Part shown: piece by piece, positions 1-10,755 of the stretch
Numbering within the stretch: position 1 is the stretch's first letter
Layout of the letters: each line of letters starts with the position of its first letter
Assembly (NCBI GenBank): GCA_021323595.1
Contig: JAJPKR010000052.1
Location: forward strand, 37,083-101,082
DNA from: Terriglobia bacterium
Lineage (GTDB): Bacteria > Acidobacteriota > Terriglobia > Terriglobales > SCQP01
Reading direction: 5' to 3'
Length of the DNA stretch: 64,000 nt
Position numbers and translations under genes: made by a program
Notes under the pieces: model-generated
Seen by the model: the letters and a program-made list of their open reading frames with translations, nothing else
What the model was told of the DNA's origin: nothing
Databases searched by the model: none

Positions 1-2175
1 CCCTTCGTCAACCTGATTGGTTACAAGAGTTCGCCGAAGGACTTCCTGACGTGGCGAGCGCGCAGCGACGCCTTCGCGTCTCTCGGTGCGGTCGCCGAAG
101 ACACCTTCACCCTGACCGGCCGGGGTCCGGCGCAAAATCTCTGGCTCGGCGAACTTTCCGCCGGCATGCTGCCGGCGCTCGGCGTCGGTCCGGTCTTCGG
201 CCGCGCGTTCCAATCGGCGGCCTATAACAAGGATGGCCCGCGCGAAGTCCTGCTGAGCTACGCCTATTGGCGGCAAGACTTCGGGGGTTCGCACAGCGTC
301 CTCGGCCAACCGCTGGTGCTCAACCACCAGCCCTACACCGTGGTCGGCGTCTTGCCGCGGCATTTTTCGCTCTTGCCCGACCTGAGCCCGAAGCTCTGGA
401 TTCCGCTGCCGCTCAGCCCGGCGGATACCGGTTGGAGGCTCGAAGCCATAGGCCGCCTCAAACCGGGCGTGCCGCTCGCCCGCGCCAACGCCGAGATCGC
501 CGCCATCGAAGCCTCTCTCGCCCGGCAGAGCCGGGCCGACATCTTCCGCAACATCACCGCCTTCGTCCGCCCGCTGGATGACGCCGTGCGCGGCCAGTCG
601 CGCCCGGTGTTGCTCCTGCTGCTGGGCGCCGTGGCGCTCTTGCTGCTGATCGCCTGCGCCAACGTCGCCAATTTGCTGCTGACCCGCGCCTCCGAGCGGC
701 GGCGTGAAATGGCGCTGCGTGCCGCCCTCGGCGCCGGCCGCGCCCGCCTGGCGCGCCAGTGGCTTCTGGAAAGCTTGCTGCTCGCCCTTGCCGCCGCCGC
801 GCTCGGGCTGCTCCTGACTTGGTGGACGCTCGGCGGCCTCGCGCGTTTGCTCGAGCGCGAGATTCCCCCCACTGCCGCCATCGCCATCAAGTGGCCAGTG
901 CTGCTGTTTGCGCTCGCCGCCGCCCTCGCGACCAGCTTGATCTTCGGCATCGCGCCGGCGGCGCAGATGGCGCGCGCGCCGCTCCGCGAGGCCCTCCAAC
1001 AGGGATCGGCCGCCCTGGCCGGCGAGCGCCAGGGCGCGCGCCTGCGCCGCATCTTCACCGTTGCCGAACTGACGCTGGCGCTCGTGCTCGTCATCGGCGG
1101 CGGCCTGCTGTTCCGCAGCATGCTGGCGCTCCAAGCCGTCAACCCCGGCTTCGACGCCCGGCATCTGCTCGTCATCTCCGTCAATTTGCCCGCCGAGCGC
1201 TACGCCAATCCCGAACAGCAGGCGGCCTTCTTCGATCGCGCCTTGGCGCGGCTGCGCCGCTTGCCCGGCGTCGCAGCCGCCGCCGTGGCTGGCGGCGCGC
1301 CGTTTGAGTACGAACAGGTCTCGAACATCACCATCCCCGGCCGCCCCGCGCCCAAGGGCTTGACGCCGGTCGCGGATAACTTCTCCGTCGGCGCCGATTA
1401 TTTCCGCGCCATGGGCATTCCGCTCGTGCGCGGGCGCTTGTTCCAGGCCGCCGACTTCGCGCTCAAGGCGCCGCCCGTCACGCTGATTGACTCCAAACTG
1501 GCGCAAGAATTTTGGCCCGGCCAAGATCCGCTCGGCTACAAGCTCAATGGCGCCACCATCGTCGGCGTCGTCGGCCACATCCGCGACATGCATCTGGACA
1601 AAGACTCCGGGCCCGAGTACTACCGCCCGGCGCGCTCAGGCGGCGCGATCCTCATCCGCGCCTCCGGTCCCCTCGCCGCCACCGCCGGGGCGGCGCAGCA
1701 TGCGGTCGCCGCGCTTGACTCCGAAGTGCCTGTCGGCGCCGCGCTGGGCATGCCGCAAATCATGACGCGGCGTCTCGCCGACCGCCGCGCGCGCATGCTG
1801 CTGCTCGGCGCCTTCGCCGGCCTTGCCGTCTTGCTCGCCGCCCTCGGCGTCTTCGGCGTCGTCTCCTACTCGGTCGCCTGCCGCACCCATGAACTCGGGC
1901 TGCGCGCCGCTCTCGGCGCCCGGCGCGCCGTCTTGCTGCGCATGGTCCTCGGCGAGGGCCTGCGGCTCGCCGCCGCCGGTGTCGCCCTCGGCCTGCTCGG
2001 CGCGGCGGCCTTGACCCGCCTGCTCGCCAGTTGGCTTTACGGCGTCCAGCCGCTAGACGCCGCCACCTTCCTCCTCGCCGCCTTCGGCCTGCTGGTGCTC
2101 GCCGCCGCCGCCGCGTGGTTCCCCGCGCGCCGCGCCGCCGCCGTGGACCCCATGGAGGCGCTGCGCTATGAATGA
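1..2175 (+). CDS. ADOP-type ABC transporter permease, 5' end outside the window
   Basis: The frame is already open at base 1 and ends at TGA 2173-2175, so the N-terminus lies upstream; about 724 residues are visible. The visible part starts in a periplasmic MacB-type domain, then has a first FtsX-like membrane block around bases 600-1000 (signature LLLIACANVANLLLTR), a second periplasmic domain, and a C-terminal FtsX block ending in the tail ARRAAAVDPMEALRYE. This double MacB/FtsX layout without an ATPase is that of the acidobacterial duplicated orphan permeases. Members are inner-membrane proteins related to MacB and LolCE; their substrates are generally unknown. Two more copies follow in tandem. 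No ATP-binding subunit is seen nearby, so a partner ATPase, if any, must come from elsewhere. Confidence 0.85.
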   Translation, partial: PFVNLIGYKSSPKDFLTWRARSDAFASLGAVAEDTFTLTGRGPAQNLWLGELSAGMLPALGVGPVFGRAFQSAAYNKDGPREVLLSYAYWRQDFGGSHSVLGQPLVLNHQPYTVVGVLPRHFSLLPDLSPKLWIPLPLSPADTGWRLEAIGRLKPGVPLARANAEIAAIEASLARQSRADIFRNITAFVRPLDDAVRGQSRPVLLLLLGAVALLLLIACANVANLLLTRASERRREMALRAALGAGRARLARQWLLESLLLALAAAALGLLLTWWTLGGLARLLEREIPPTAAIAIKWPVLLFALAAALATSLIFGIAPAAQMARAPLREALQQGSAALAGERQGARLRRIFTVAELTLALVLVIGGGLLFRSMLALQAVNPGFDARHLLVISVNLPAERYANPEQQAAFFDRALARLRRLPGVAAAAVAGGAPFEYEQVSNITIPGRPAPKGLTPVADNFSVGADYFRAMGIPLVRGRLFQAADFALKAPPVTLIDSKLAQEFWPGQDPLGYKLNGATIVGVVGHIRDMHLDKDSGPEYYRPARSGGAILIRASGPLAATAGAAQHAVAALDSEVPVGAALGMPQIMTRRLADRRARMLLLGAFAGLAVLLAALGVFGVVSYSVACRTHELGLRAALGARRAVLLRMVLGEGLRLAAAGVALGLLGAAALTRLLASWLYGVQPLDAATFLLAAFGLLVLAAAAAWFPARRAAAVDPMEALRYE

Positions 2176-2458
2176 AGGACGGCGCGTTCCCGAGATCGGC
2201 GTCCGCCGAGAATGACGCCCCCGCCCATGTCGCATCCCGCAAACGCGATCGCGGAACCCGGCTCGGCCAGCCGCCGCAGGCCGCCGCTCGCGCCTGCGCC
2301 CGTCCTCTCGTGCCTGTGGCAGCGCCGTCGCCGTTTCATTCGCCTCCGCCGCCATTCCCGGCATTGCGTTCGCGGCTTCGTTTCCCGAATCGCCGGCTCG
2401 TATTCGACCGGTCCCCGGCCCCGAATCCCTGCTGGTCCTTCTTGCCCAAGGTGAAATC

Positions 2459-4894
2459 TTGAGTCTTGCCAACGATCTGCGCTACGCCCTCCGCACACTG
2501 CGCCAATCCCCCGGCTTCGCCGCCGTCGCCATCCTCACCCTCGCCCTCGGTATCGGCGCCAACACCGCCGTGTTCAGCCTCGTCAACGGCCTCGTGCTGC
2601 ATCCGCCGGGAATCAACGATCCCGCGCGCGTGATGGCGTTGCGCGCGAGGTACGACAAGCTCAACTTGAAAAGCATCTCGATCTCGCCGCCCGATTTCCG
2701 CCTCCTCACCGGCGATCGTCGCGTCTTTTCCACCGCCGCCCTCGCCGATAACACCGACTTCGATTATTTGGTGGACGATGTGCCGCATCGCATCGCCGGC
2801 CTCAGCGTTTCCTGGCAATGGTTCGATGTCTTCGGCGCGCGTCCCCTGCTGGGTCGCACGTTCCTCCCGCAAGAGGACCAGCCGCACGCCAACCATGAGG
2901 TCGTCCTGTCCTATAGCGCTTGGCAGCGGCTTTTCGGAGGCGACCCAGCGATCGTCGGCCGCTCGATCCAGTTGAGCGACGAGCCCTATCGCGTGGTCGG
3001 CGTCATGCCCGCCGATTTCGTGCCGATGCCGACGCAGCCGGCCGCGCTCTGGGTGCCGCTGGCGCTGCCGGCCGCGTCCTTCGACCTGCAAAATTCTTTC
3101 AATGAAAGCCTCTTCGCGCTGGCCCGCCTTGCTCCCGGGGTTTCGCAGGCGCAAGCGGAATCGTACGTGCAACTGCAAGCCGAGCGCTTTCGCCAGCGCC
3201 GGGATCCGTACGGCAGTTATGCGCGCGAAGCCGGCTGGGGTCTCTTCGCGCTGCCCGTGGCCTCGTACCTGTACGGCGATCTGGCCGCGCCGATGGTGAT
3301 TCTGCTGATCGCAGTCGGCCTGGTGCTGCTGATCGCCTGCGCCAATATCGCCGGCCTCTTGCTGGCGCGCGCCGGTGGCCGCGCGCATGAACTCGCCATC
3401 CGCGCTTCCCTGGGCGCCGGCCGCGGCGTGCTTTTGCGCCAAGGGCTGACCGAAAGCGGCGTCTTGGCCGCCCTTGGCACCCTGGTCGGCGTCGCCTTCG
3501 CGCAACAGGGCATTGCCTGGCTCTGGTTGATGGCGCCGCGAAACTCCGCCCCGGCCTCCCTCTTTCGCCTGGACGGCACCGTACTCGCCTTCCTGATCGC
3601 CATCGGCATCGTCGCCGCGCTGCTCGCCGGCGCGGCGCCGGCGTGGCGCATGGCGCGGTTCCATCCCGGCCAGCTTTTGCAAGAAGGCGGACGCGGCTCG
3701 ACCGGCGGCCGCGCGCGCCAGCGCCTGCGCTCGGCGCTGGTCGTCGGCGAGATCGCGCTCTCGCTGGCGCTCTTGGTCGGCGCCGGCCTGCTGGTGCGCA
3801 GCTTGGCGCGGATCGGCCAGCTCGATCCCGGCTTCCAGCCGCACGGCGTGACCATCGCCAATCTCGACCTGCCGGCCCGGCGCTATGACACCAAGCCCAA
3901 ACTGGCGCAGTTCTACAGCTCGTTGCTCGCGCAACTGCGCGCCCAGCCCGGCGTCAGCGCCGCCGCCTTGGTTTTGCCCGCGCCCTTCAGCGGCTACGAT
4001 CCCACCGCCTCCTTCGCCATCGCCGGCCGCCCCACGCCCCCTGGCCTGCCGGCGCCGCATGGCCGCGTGCGCCTCGTCTCACCCGATTACTTCGCCGCCA
4101 TGGGCATTCCCCTGCGCGCCGGCCGCTGGTTCACGCCACAAGATACGCTGGCCACGCAGCCCGTCGCCGTCATTGACGAATCCCTCGCCCGCCAATATTG
4201 GCCGGGGCAGAATCCGCTCGGCCAGCGCATCATCGAAGGCCCGCCCGGCCCGCCCGCGGTAATCGTCGGCGTCGTCGGTTTCGCCAAGCAGACCGGGCTC
4301 GTCGGCGACACCGGCAAGGGCGTTTACTATTTCCCGACGGCGCAGCGTCCGCGGCCGCAAATCATGGCCGTGGTCAAATCCACCTTGGCGCCCGCCGCCG
4401 CCGCGCGCGCCATCCAGCACGCGGTCGGCGCGCTCGACCCCGAGTTGCCCGCCTACGACATCGCCACCATGGATCAGCGGATCGCGGCCTCGCTCGGCCC
4501 GCGCCACTTCGCCGCCCGCGCCCTCGCCGTCTTCGCCCTGATCGCACTCTTGATGGCGGCGCTCGGACTCTACGGACTCGTCAGCTACACGGTCGCCGCC
4601 CGCACGCGCGAAATCGGCCTGCGCATCGCCTTCGGCGCCCGCCGCCGCGATGTGCTGGCGATGATCCTGGGCGAGTCGCTGCGCTTGGTCGCGCTGGCGC
4701 TGGGGATCGGCCTGCTCGTCGCCTACGTCGCGGCGCGTTTCCTCGCCAGCCAGCTCTACGGCATCGGCGCCTTCGATGCGCTGACCTTCCTCGCCGTGGC
4801 CGCCGCGCTGGTCGCGGTCGCGCTCGCCGCCAGTTGGCTGCCCGCGCGCCGCGCCGCCGGCGTGGACCCCATGGAGGCGCTGCGCTATGAATGA
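2459..4894 (+). CDS. ADOP-type ABC transporter permease
   Basis: An 811-residue complete member of the duplicated orphan permease family. The N-terminus carries the family signature ([20 protein letters not shown]) followed by the first transmembrane helix, then a periplasmic MacB-like domain, an FtsX block near residues 275-400 (LLIACANIAGLLLARA), a second periplasmic domain and a C-terminal FtsX block ending in DPMEALRYE. The start is TTG at 2459, chosen because the conserved N-terminus begins there and an AAGGTG sequence lies a few bases upstream. It follows the first permease after 283 bases in which I see no gene. Its 3' end is almost identical in DNA to that of the preceding copy, and its 5' end to that of the next copy, which points to tandem duplication or gene conversion. 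Confidence 0.9.
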   Translation: MSLANDLRYALRTLRQSPGFAAVAILTLALGIGANTAVFSLVNGLVLHPPGINDPARVMALRARYDKLNLKSISISPPDFRLLTGDRRVFSTAALADNTDFDYLVDDVPHRIAGLSVSWQWFDVFGARPLLGRTFLPQEDQPHANHEVVLSYSAWQRLFGGDPAIVGRSIQLSDEPYRVVGVMPADFVPMPTQPAALWVPLALPAASFDLQNSFNESLFALARLAPGVSQAQAESYVQLQAERFRQRRDPYGSYAREAGWGLFALPVASYLYGDLAAPMVILLIAVGLVLLIACANIAGLLLARAGGRAHELAIRASLGAGRGVLLRQGLTESGVLAALGTLVGVAFAQQGIAWLWLMAPRNSAPASLFRLDGTVLAFLIAIGIVAALLAGAAPAWRMARFHPGQLLQEGGRGSTGGRARQRLRSALVVGEIALSLALLVGAGLLVRSLARIGQLDPGFQPHGVTIANLDLPARRYDTKPKLAQFYSSLLAQLRAQPGVSAAALVLPAPFSGYDPTASFAIAGRPTPPGLPAPHGRVRLVSPDYFAAMGIPLRAGRWFTPQDTLATQPVAVIDESLARQYWPGQNPLGQRIIEGPPGPPAVIVGVVGFAKQTGLVGDTGKGVYYFPTAQRPRPQIMAVVKSTLAPAAAARAIQHAVGALDPELPAYDIATMDQRIAASLGPRHFAARALAVFALIALLMAALGLYGLVSYTVAARTREIGLRIAFGARRRDVLAMILGESLRLVALALGIGLLVAYVAARFLASQLYGIGAFDALTFLAVAAALVAVALAASWLPARRAAGVDPMEALRYE

Positions 4895-4994
4895 AGCCTC
4901 CGCGGCCGGGTGGAATCGCGTCATCCGCGCAACCGCCGCCGGGCGGCACCGGGCCGCGCCGCGCCCCACACCCGCTACCTAACACCTGCCGCCT

Positions 4995-7412
4995 ATGCTT
5001 GCCGACTTACGCTACGCCCTCCGCACCCTGCGCAAATCCCCCGGCTTCGCCGCCGTCGCCATCCTCACCCTCGCCCTCGCCATCGGCGCCAACACCGCGA
5101 TTTTCAGCGCCGTGGACGCCGTGCTCTTGCGCCCGCTCCCCTATCCCGATGCCGGACAACTGGCGGGCGTATGGGAAACCAATCTCGCCAGCGGTAATCG
5201 CATCCAAGTCTCCGGCCCGGACTTCGGCGACTGGAGCCGGCAAACGCGCGGCGTATTCAGCGGCATCGCCGCCTATGCCTCCGCGCCGCTCAGCATCTCC
5301 GGCGATGGGATCCGTCCCGAGCGCGTCATCGTCGGTGCGGTCGGCGCCGGCTTCTTCTCGACGCTGCGCGTCAATCCCGAACTGGGCCGCTGGTTCACTG
5401 CCGCCGAGCATCGCCCCGGCGTCACCGGCGCGACGCTTTTGAGCGACGGGTTATGGCGCCGCCTGTACGGCGCCGATCCCGCGGTCCTCGGCCGCACCGT
5501 CGTCGTGGATGGCGTCCCTTCGGTCATCGTCGGCGTGATGCCGCCGGCGTTTCGCTTCCCCGATGACGCCGAGCTCTGGCTCCCGCTCGAGCATTGGGGC
5601 GTGGTTGATTCCGGCAGCCGCACGGCGATGAATTATCGCGTCGTCGCGCGGCTCGGCGCCGGCGTCTCGCTCGGCAAGGCCCAAGCGGCGATGACCGCGC
5701 TTGCGGCCCGCCTGCGCCGCCAGTACGGCACGCACACCGGCGCGCTGGTCGTCGGTCTCCGCCGCCAGCTCGCCGGCGATCTAGGCCCGGCGCTGTGGAT
5801 CCTGCTCGGCGCCGTCGGCTTGCTGCTGCTCATCGCCTGCGTCAACGTGGCGAATCTGCTGCTGGCCCGCGCGGCGGCGCGCCGGCGCGACTTCGCCCTG
5901 CGCGCCGCGCTCGGCGCCTCCCGCGGCCGGCTGCTGCGGCAAGGGGTGACTGAAGGCCTCCTCCTCGCCCTGCTCGGCGGCGCGGCCGGGCTGCTGGTCG
6001 CGGCGTGGGGCACGGCGGCGCTGCGCTCGGCCGCCGCCGCCATCTTGCCCAGCTATGCGCAAGTGCGGCTCGACGCCGGGGTGTTGCTGTTCACCTTCGG
6101 CCTCGCGCTCGCCACCGGCGTCCTGTTCGGCCTCGCCCCCGCCTGGCAGTCGGCGCGCTCCGATCCGCACGCGGCGCTGCAAACCGGAGGCGCGCGGCTG
6201 GCCGCCGCGCGCGGCCGTCTGCGCTCCGCCTTGGTCATCGCCGAAGTCGCCTTGAGCTTCGTGTTGCTGATCGGCGCCGGGCTCATGCTCCGCAGCCTCG
6301 GCGCGCTCTTGGCCGTCCCCCTCGGCTTTCAGCCCCAGCATCTCTGGGTGGCCGACGTCTCGCTGCCCGAGGATGCGCCCGCCTACTCCCAGCCCGCCGC
6401 CGTGGCGCGCTTCTTCGACCAGTTGCTCGCGCGGGTTCGCGCCTTGCCCGGTGTGACCGCCGCGGCCGCCGCCAGCGCCCTGCCGCTCGGGAACGGCCAG
6501 TCGACCAACGGCGCGTTCGTGATCGCCGGCCGCCCGCCGGCGCAGGAAAATTTGCTGCCCTACGCCGAATACCGCGAAGTCACTCCCGGCTATTTCCATG
6601 CCATGGGCATTGCGCTGCTGCGCGGCCGCGACTTCACCAGTGCCGACACGCAGCACACTCCCTTCGTCGCCGTCATCAATCAGGCGGCGGCGCGCCGCTA
6701 CTGGCCCGGCCAGAATCCGCTCGGCCAGCGCATGCGGTTTTTGGGCTTCACTCCCCACGGTGCGCCGCCTTGGATGGAAATCGTCGGCGTCGTCGCGGAT
6801 ACCCGTATCTCGCTGGCCGCGCCGCCGCGTCCCGCCGCCTTTGTCGCCGCCGCCCAGCAACCCTATTGGATGCTCGGCGACGCCTACGTCCTCGTCCGCG
6901 GCTCATTCTCCGCCGGCGCGCTGCGCGCCGCCTTGGTTCGCATCGCCTCCAGCCTCGATCCGCAGGTCCCCGTGCGCGTCGGCCCCTTCACCGCCCGGCT
7001 GGACACAGCCGCCGCGCCCTCGCGCTTCCGCGCCGCCTTGCTGGGCCTTTTCGCCGCCTTGGCGCTGATTCTCGCCGCCGTCGGCCTCTACGGCGTCCTC
7101 TCGTTCTTGGTCGGCGAGCGCCGCAAAGAGGTCGGCATCCGCCTGGCGCTGGGCGCGCGCCCGGGCCAGGTCCTCGCCGCCGCCATCGGCGAGGGCGTGC
7201 GCTGGGTCGTGCTCGGCCTCGCCGCCGGCGCCGTGGCCGCCTGGTTCGCGGGCCGCCTGCTCGCCCGCTTCTTGTTCGGCGTTTCTCCGGCCGATCCGCT
7301 CACCTTTGCGGCGGTCGCGCTGCTGTTGCTGGCCGTCGCCGTGCTGGCCTGCTGGCTGCCCGCCCGCCGCGCCGCCCGCGTCGACCCCGTGCAAGCGCTG
7401 CGCTGCGAGTAG
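4995..7412 (+). CDS. ADOP-type ABC transporter permease
   Basis: An 805-residue complete member of the same family and the third in the tandem array. It starts at ATG 4995 with [18 protein letters not shown]. The order is membrane helix, periplasmic MacB-like domain, FtsX block ([18 protein letters not shown], near residues 270-390), second periplasmic domain, and C-terminal FtsX block. The tail is DPVQALRCE rather than the DPMEALRYE of its neighbours, so it has diverged slightly more at the 3' end. A 100-base gap separates it from the previous copy, so co-transcription is plausible. No ATPase motif (Walker A) is present in the protein or its neighbours. The substrate cannot be inferred. Confidence 0.9.
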   Translation: MLADLRYALRTLRKSPGFAAVAILTLALAIGANTAIFSAVDAVLLRPLPYPDAGQLAGVWETNLASGNRIQVSGPDFGDWSRQTRGVFSGIAAYASAPLSISGDGIRPERVIVGAVGAGFFSTLRVNPELGRWFTAAEHRPGVTGATLLSDGLWRRLYGADPAVLGRTVVVDGVPSVIVGVMPPAFRFPDDAELWLPLEHWGVVDSGSRTAMNYRVVARLGAGVSLGKAQAAMTALAARLRRQYGTHTGALVVGLRRQLAGDLGPALWILLGAVGLLLLIACVNVANLLLARAAARRRDFALRAALGASRGRLLRQGVTEGLLLALLGGAAGLLVAAWGTAALRSAAAAILPSYAQVRLDAGVLLFTFGLALATGVLFGLAPAWQSARSDPHAALQTGGARLAAARGRLRSALVIAEVALSFVLLIGAGLMLRSLGALLAVPLGFQPQHLWVADVSLPEDAPAYSQPAAVARFFDQLLARVRALPGVTAAAAASALPLGNGQSTNGAFVIAGRPPAQENLLPYAEYREVTPGYFHAMGIALLRGRDFTSADTQHTPFVAVINQAAARRYWPGQNPLGQRMRFLGFTPHGAPPWMEIVGVVADTRISLAAPPRPAAFVAAAQQPYWMLGDAYVLVRGSFSAGALRAALVRIASSLDPQVPVRVGPFTARLDTAAAPSRFRAALLGLFAALALILAAVGLYGVLSFLVGERRKEVGIRLALGARPGQVLAAAIGEGVRWVVLGLAAGAVAAWFAGRLLARFLFGVSPADPLTFAAVALLLLAVAVLACWLPARRAARVDPVQALRCE

Positions 7413-7503
7413 CGCCGGCGGCGCGGCCGGCGCCCCGGCGCGCCCGGGACCAGCCCCACCGCCTGCGCGCCGCGTCGCCTGCCGCGCATCGGTGATTCCT
7501 TGA

Positions 7504-7509
7504 GACAAT
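7504..7509 (+). promoter_or_regulatory. -10 hexamer (GACAAT) of a leaderless-type promoter
   Basis: GACAAT ends six bases before the GTG start of the OsmC gene. There is no ribosome binding site in the six intervening bases, so transcription would start at or beside the start codon. No clear -35 element is seen. Confidence 0.35.
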
Positions 7510-7515
7510 GGACGT

Positions 7516-7995
7516 GTGCCGAAGACTCATCGTTATTCGGTCACCGTCCGCTGGACCGGCAACACCGGCTCCGGCACCTCGCACTACCGCGATTACCGGC
7601 GCGATCACGAAATCTCGGCAGAGGGAGCGAAGCCCGTCATCCCCGGCTCGTCCGACCCCGCCTTTCGCGGCGATCCCGCGCGCTGGAACCCCGAGGAGCT
7701 TTTGGTGGCGGCGGTCGCGGCTTGTCACCAGCTCTGGTATCTCCATTTGTGCGCGCAAGCCGGCGTGGTGGTGCTCAGCTATCTCGACCACGCCGAAGGC
7801 GAAATGGAGGAGACCGCCGGCGGCTCGGGACGCTTCATCCGCGTTACCTTGCGCCCGCAAATCGTCATCGCCAAGGGCTCCGTCCTCGCCCAGGCGCGGG
7901 CGCTGCACGCGCCGGCTCACGCCAAGTGCTTCATCGCCAACTCGATGAACTTCCCCGTCCACCACGAGCCCGACATTCGCGTCGAAGCTTCCTGA
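7516..7995 (+). CDS. OsmC family peroxidase-like protein
   Basis: A 159-residue protein of the OsmC/Ohr fold, cytoplasmic thiol enzymes that reduce organic hydroperoxides. The two family cysteines are present: Cys70 in the long helix (EELLVAAVAACHQLW) and Cys138 (HAKCFIANSMNFPV). The N-terminal strand-rich part (YSVTVRWTGNTGSGT) and the length fit the family. The GTG start at 7516 is preferred because it gives the expected N-terminus. The gene stands alone after the permease array and 110 bases before trpC. It could be either an OsmC-like or a more distant member; the substrate is not visible from sequence. Confidence 0.88.
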   Translation: MPKTHRYSVTVRWTGNTGSGTSHYRDYRRDHEISAEGAKPVIPGSSDPAFRGDPARWNPEELLVAAVAACHQLWYLHLCAQAGVVVLSYLDHAEGEMEETAGGSGRFIRVTLRPQIVIAKGSVLAQARALHAPAHAKCFIANSMNFPVHHEPDIRVEAS

Positions 7996-8093
7996 CCGCG
8001 CCCCGCGCCGGCGATCGGGCCGCCGCCGGAACCCGGTGGCAACGCCCCCGCGTTCCGCGTGCCGAATCGCTTCGCGCTCCCCTCGCGAACCCT

Positions 8094-8099
8094 TAAACT
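8094..8099 (+). promoter_or_regulatory. -10 hexamer (TAAACT) before trpC
   Basis: TAAACT ends six bases before the ATG of trpC, the same spacing as at several other genes in this window. It suggests a leaderless trpCFBA transcript. No attenuator-like leader peptide fits in so short a distance. Confidence 0.45.
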
Positions 8100-8105
8100 T
8101 GAGAG

Positions 8106-8921
8106 ATGCAGCGCCTGGGGGAGGCCGCCGATATTCTCGGTGCGATCATGGCCCGCGAGGAGGCGCGCGTCGCCGAAGCCCGCCGCGCCTTGCCGCTCGA
8201 CGAGCTGCGCCGCCGCGCCGCCCGCCGCCGCCCGCGCGACTTCGCCGCCGCGCTCCGCGCCGCCCGCCGCCCGGCCGTGATCGCCGAGATCAAGCAGGCC
8301 TCGCCCTCGCGCGGCCTCTTGCGCGCCGAGCTCGACGTGCCCGCCATCGCCGCCGCCTACGCCGCCGCCGGCGCCGCGGCGCTCTCCGTGCTCACCGAAG
8401 GCCCTCACTTTCACGGCTGCCTCGACTATCTCGCCCAGGCGCGTGCCGCCTGCCCGTTGCCCCTGCTGCGCAAGGACTTTATCTTCACCGACTACCAAAT
8501 CTGGGAGGCCGCCGCGCATGGCGCCGACGCCGTGCTCCTGATCGCCGCCGCCCTTGCCCCGCCCGAGCTGCCGCGGCTGCTGGCCGTGGCACGCGAGGCG
8601 GGCCTGGCGGCGCTGGTCGAGATTCACGACGCCGCAGAGGCGGAGCGCGCCGCCACGGCCGGCGCCGTCCTCATCGGCGTCAACAATCGCGATTTGCGCA
8701 CGCTGCGTGTGGACCCCGAACTGGCGCTGCGCCTGGCGCCGCGCCTGCCGCCGGGCGCCCTCAAGGTCGCCGAGAGCGGCTTGCGCGCCGCCGCCGACCT
8801 GCGCCGGGCCGCGGCCGCCGGCTTCGATGCCGTGCTGATCGGCGAGCGCTTCATGCAGGCGCCCGCGCCCGGCGCCGCCCTCGCCGCCCTGCTCGCCGAA
8901 CTGGAACGCGAGGCGTCATGA
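8106..8921 (+). CDS. trpC: Indole-3-glycerol-phosphate synthase
   Basis: A 271-residue TIM-barrel enzyme that converts carboxyphenylaminodeoxyribulose phosphate to indole-3-glycerol phosphate in tryptophan synthesis. Hallmarks are visible in order: AEIKQASPSRG with catalytic Lys63, LLRKDFIFTDYQI with the second lysine, LVEIHDAAE, IGVNNRDLRT, and VAESGL. It is the first gene of trpC-trpF-trpB-trpA, all overlapping, so the four are almost certainly one translationally coupled operon. trpE, trpG and trpD are not in the window. The stop codon overlaps the trpF start as ATGA. Confidence 0.97.
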   Translation: MQRLGEAADILGAIMAREEARVAEARRALPLDELRRRAARRRPRDFAAALRAARRPAVIAEIKQASPSRGLLRAELDVPAIAAAYAAAGAAALSVLTEGPHFHGCLDYLAQARAACPLPLLRKDFIFTDYQIWEAAAHGADAVLLIAAALAPPELPRLLAVAREAGLAALVEIHDAAEAERAATAGAVLIGVNNRDLRTLRVDPELALRLAPRLPPGALKVAESGLRAAADLRRAAAAGFDAVLIGERFMQAPAPGAALAALLAELEREAS

Positions 8922-9541
8922 TCAAGATCTGCGGCATCACCTCCGCCGCCGACGCTCTCGCGGCCGCCGCCGCCGGCGCCGATGCCGTCGGCTTCGTCTT
9001 CGCCCCGCGCTCGCCCCGCCGCGTCTCCGCCGCCGCCGCCGCCGCCATCGCCGCCCAACTGCCCGCGCACGTGCTCAAGGTCGGCGTCTTCGCCAACGCC
9101 GATCCCGCCGAAATTCGCGCCACCGCCGACGCCGCCAGCCTCGATTTGCTCCAGTTGCACGGCCGCGAGCCCTCCGCGCTCGCCCGCTACTTCGCCCCGC
9201 GCCCGATCTGGAAGGCGCTGCACATGGGCGCGCCCGGCTACTTGGAAACCGCCGCCGAATGGGGCGAGTGCGCCGCCGCCTTGCTGCTCGACTCCGGCGG
9301 CGGCACCGGCCGCGTCTTCGATTGGCGGCAAGTGGCCGCGTTCGAAGGCCAAAAATTGATCATTGCCGGCGGCCTCACCCCGGAAAACGTCGCCGAATGC
9401 ATCGCCCGCACCGGCCCTTGGGGCGTGGACGTCTCCTCCGGCGTCGAATCCGCGCCCGGCCGCAAGGACCCGGCGCGCGTGCGCGACTTCATCCGCGCCG
9501 CGCAAGCCGCCTTCGCCAGCCTGTACGCTAAGAAGGTATGA
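8918..9541 (+). CDS. trpF: Phosphoribosylanthranilate isomerase
   Basis: A 207-residue TIM-barrel isomerase acting one step before TrpC in tryptophan synthesis. It begins MIKICGITS with the catalytic Cys5; the second catalytic residue is the Asp in [16 protein letters not shown]. The phosphate-binding motif [11 protein letters not shown] and the [15 protein letters not shown] signature follow. The start at 8918 is fixed by the ATGA overlap with trpC; the frame stays open further upstream, but that part has no family similarity. It also overlaps trpB as ATGA at its 3' end. It is a stand-alone protein here, not fused to TrpC as in enterobacteria. Confidence 0.97.
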   Translation: MIKICGITSAADALAAAAAGADAVGFVFAPRSPRRVSAAAAAAIAAQLPAHVLKVGVFANADPAEIRATADAASLDLLQLHGREPSALARYFAPRPIWKALHMGAPGYLETAAEWGECAAALLLDSGGGTGRVFDWRQVAAFEGQKLIIAGGLTPENVAECIARTGPWGVDVSSGVESAPGRKDPARVRDFIRAAQAAFASLYAKKV

Positions 9542-10755
9542 GCGCCACCGTCGCCCCGCCGCCCGCCCGCTTCGGCGCCTACGGCGGCCGCTACGTGCCC
9601 GAAACGCTCGTCGCCCCGCTCGACGAGCTTACCGCCGCCTACCAAGCCGCCCAGGCCGATCCCGCCTTCGCCGCCGAGCTCGATGAACTGCGCCGCACCT
9701 ACGCCGGCCGTCCCACCCCGCTCTTCTTCGCCCGCCGCATGAGCGAAGAACTGGGCGGCGCGCGCGTCTATCTCAAGCGCGAAGACCTGCTCCATACCGG
9801 CGCCCACAAGATCAACAACTGCCTCGGCCAGGCCTTGCTGGCGCGCCGCATGGGCAAGCGCCGCATCGTCGCCGAAACCGGCGCCGGCCAGCACGGCGTC
9901 GCCACCGCCACCGTCTGCGCGCTCTTCGGCTTCGAGTGCGTCGTCTACATGGGCGAAGAGGATATGGCGCGCCAAGCGCTGAACGTGGCGCGCATGCGTC
10001 TGCTCGGCGCCGAGGTGCGCGGCGTCGCCGCCGGCAGCCGCACCCTGAAGGACGCCATCAACGAAGCCATGCGCGATTGGGTCACCAACTGCCGCACCAC
10101 CCACTATCTGCTCGGCTCCGTGCTCGGCGCTCACCCCTATCCCGCCATGGTCCGCGATTTTCACGCCTGCATCGGCCGCGAGGCGCGCGAGCAGATCCTC
10201 GCCGCCACCGGCCGCCTGCCGGCGGCGCTGATCGCCTGCGTCGGCGGCGGCTCGAACGCCATGGGCCTGTTCTACGCCTTTCTCGCCGACCAATCCGTGC
10301 GCCTGATCGGCGTCGAAGCCGGCGGGCGCGGCGCCGAACTCGGCCAGCACGCCGCCCGCTTTCACGGCGGCTCGCCCGGCGTGCTGCAAGGAACTTTCTC
10401 CTACATCTTGCAGGACGCCGCCGGGCAAATCGCCGCCACCCACTCCATCTCCGCCGGGCTCGATTATCCCGGCGTCGGCCCCGAGCACGCCGAACTCCAT
10501 GATCGCGGCCGCGCCGAATACGTCGCCGCCGGCGACCAAGAGGCGCTGGCGGCCTGCCAATATCTGGCGCGCCGCGAAGGCATCATTCCCGCGCTCGAAT
10601 CGGCGCATGCCGTCGCCGAGGCGCGCCGCCGCGCTCCCGGCCTGCCCCGCGACGCCTCCCTCATCGTCAATATCTCCGGCCGCGGCGACAAAGACATGGA
10701 GATCATCGCCCGCGAACTGCCCGGCCTCGCCTCCCCGGAGCGTGCGTGCGGCTGA
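9538..10755 (+). CDS. trpB: Tryptophan synthase beta chain
   Basis: A 405-residue PLP enzyme that joins indole and serine to give tryptophan, working in the alpha2-beta2 complex with TrpA. The PLP lysine is Lys91 in [11 protein letters not shown]. The catalytic glutamate lies in [13 protein letters not shown], and the phosphate-binding loop is [10 protein letters not shown]. The N-terminal [13 protein letters not shown] and the [10 protein letters not shown] near the C-terminus are typical of the classic TrpB1 type, not TrpB2. It starts at an ATGA overlap with trpF and ends ten bases inside trpA. Confidence 0.98.
   Translation: MSATVAPPPARFGAYGGRYVPETLVAPLDELTAAYQAAQADPAFAAELDELRRTYAGRPTPLFFARRMSEELGGARVYLKREDLLHTGAHKINNCLGQALLARRMGKRRIVAETGAGQHGVATATVCALFGFECVVYMGEEDMARQALNVARMRLLGAEVRGVAAGSRTLKDAINEAMRDWVTNCRTTHYLLGSVLGAHPYPAMVRDFHACIGREAREQILAATGRLPAALIACVGGGSNAMGLFYAFLADQSVRLIGVEAGGRGAELGQHAARFHGGSPGVLQGTFSYILQDAAGQIAATHSISAGLDYPGVGPEHAELHDRGRAEYVAAGDQEALAACQYLARREGIIPALESAHAVAEARRRAPGLPRDASLIVNISGRGDKDMEIIARELPGLASPERACG

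Noticed and set aside
2176..2458. Short open frames in the gap between the first two permease genes
   Set aside because: No ribosome binding site, no similarity, and composition like the shadow frames elsewhere. I see nothing functional in this gap.
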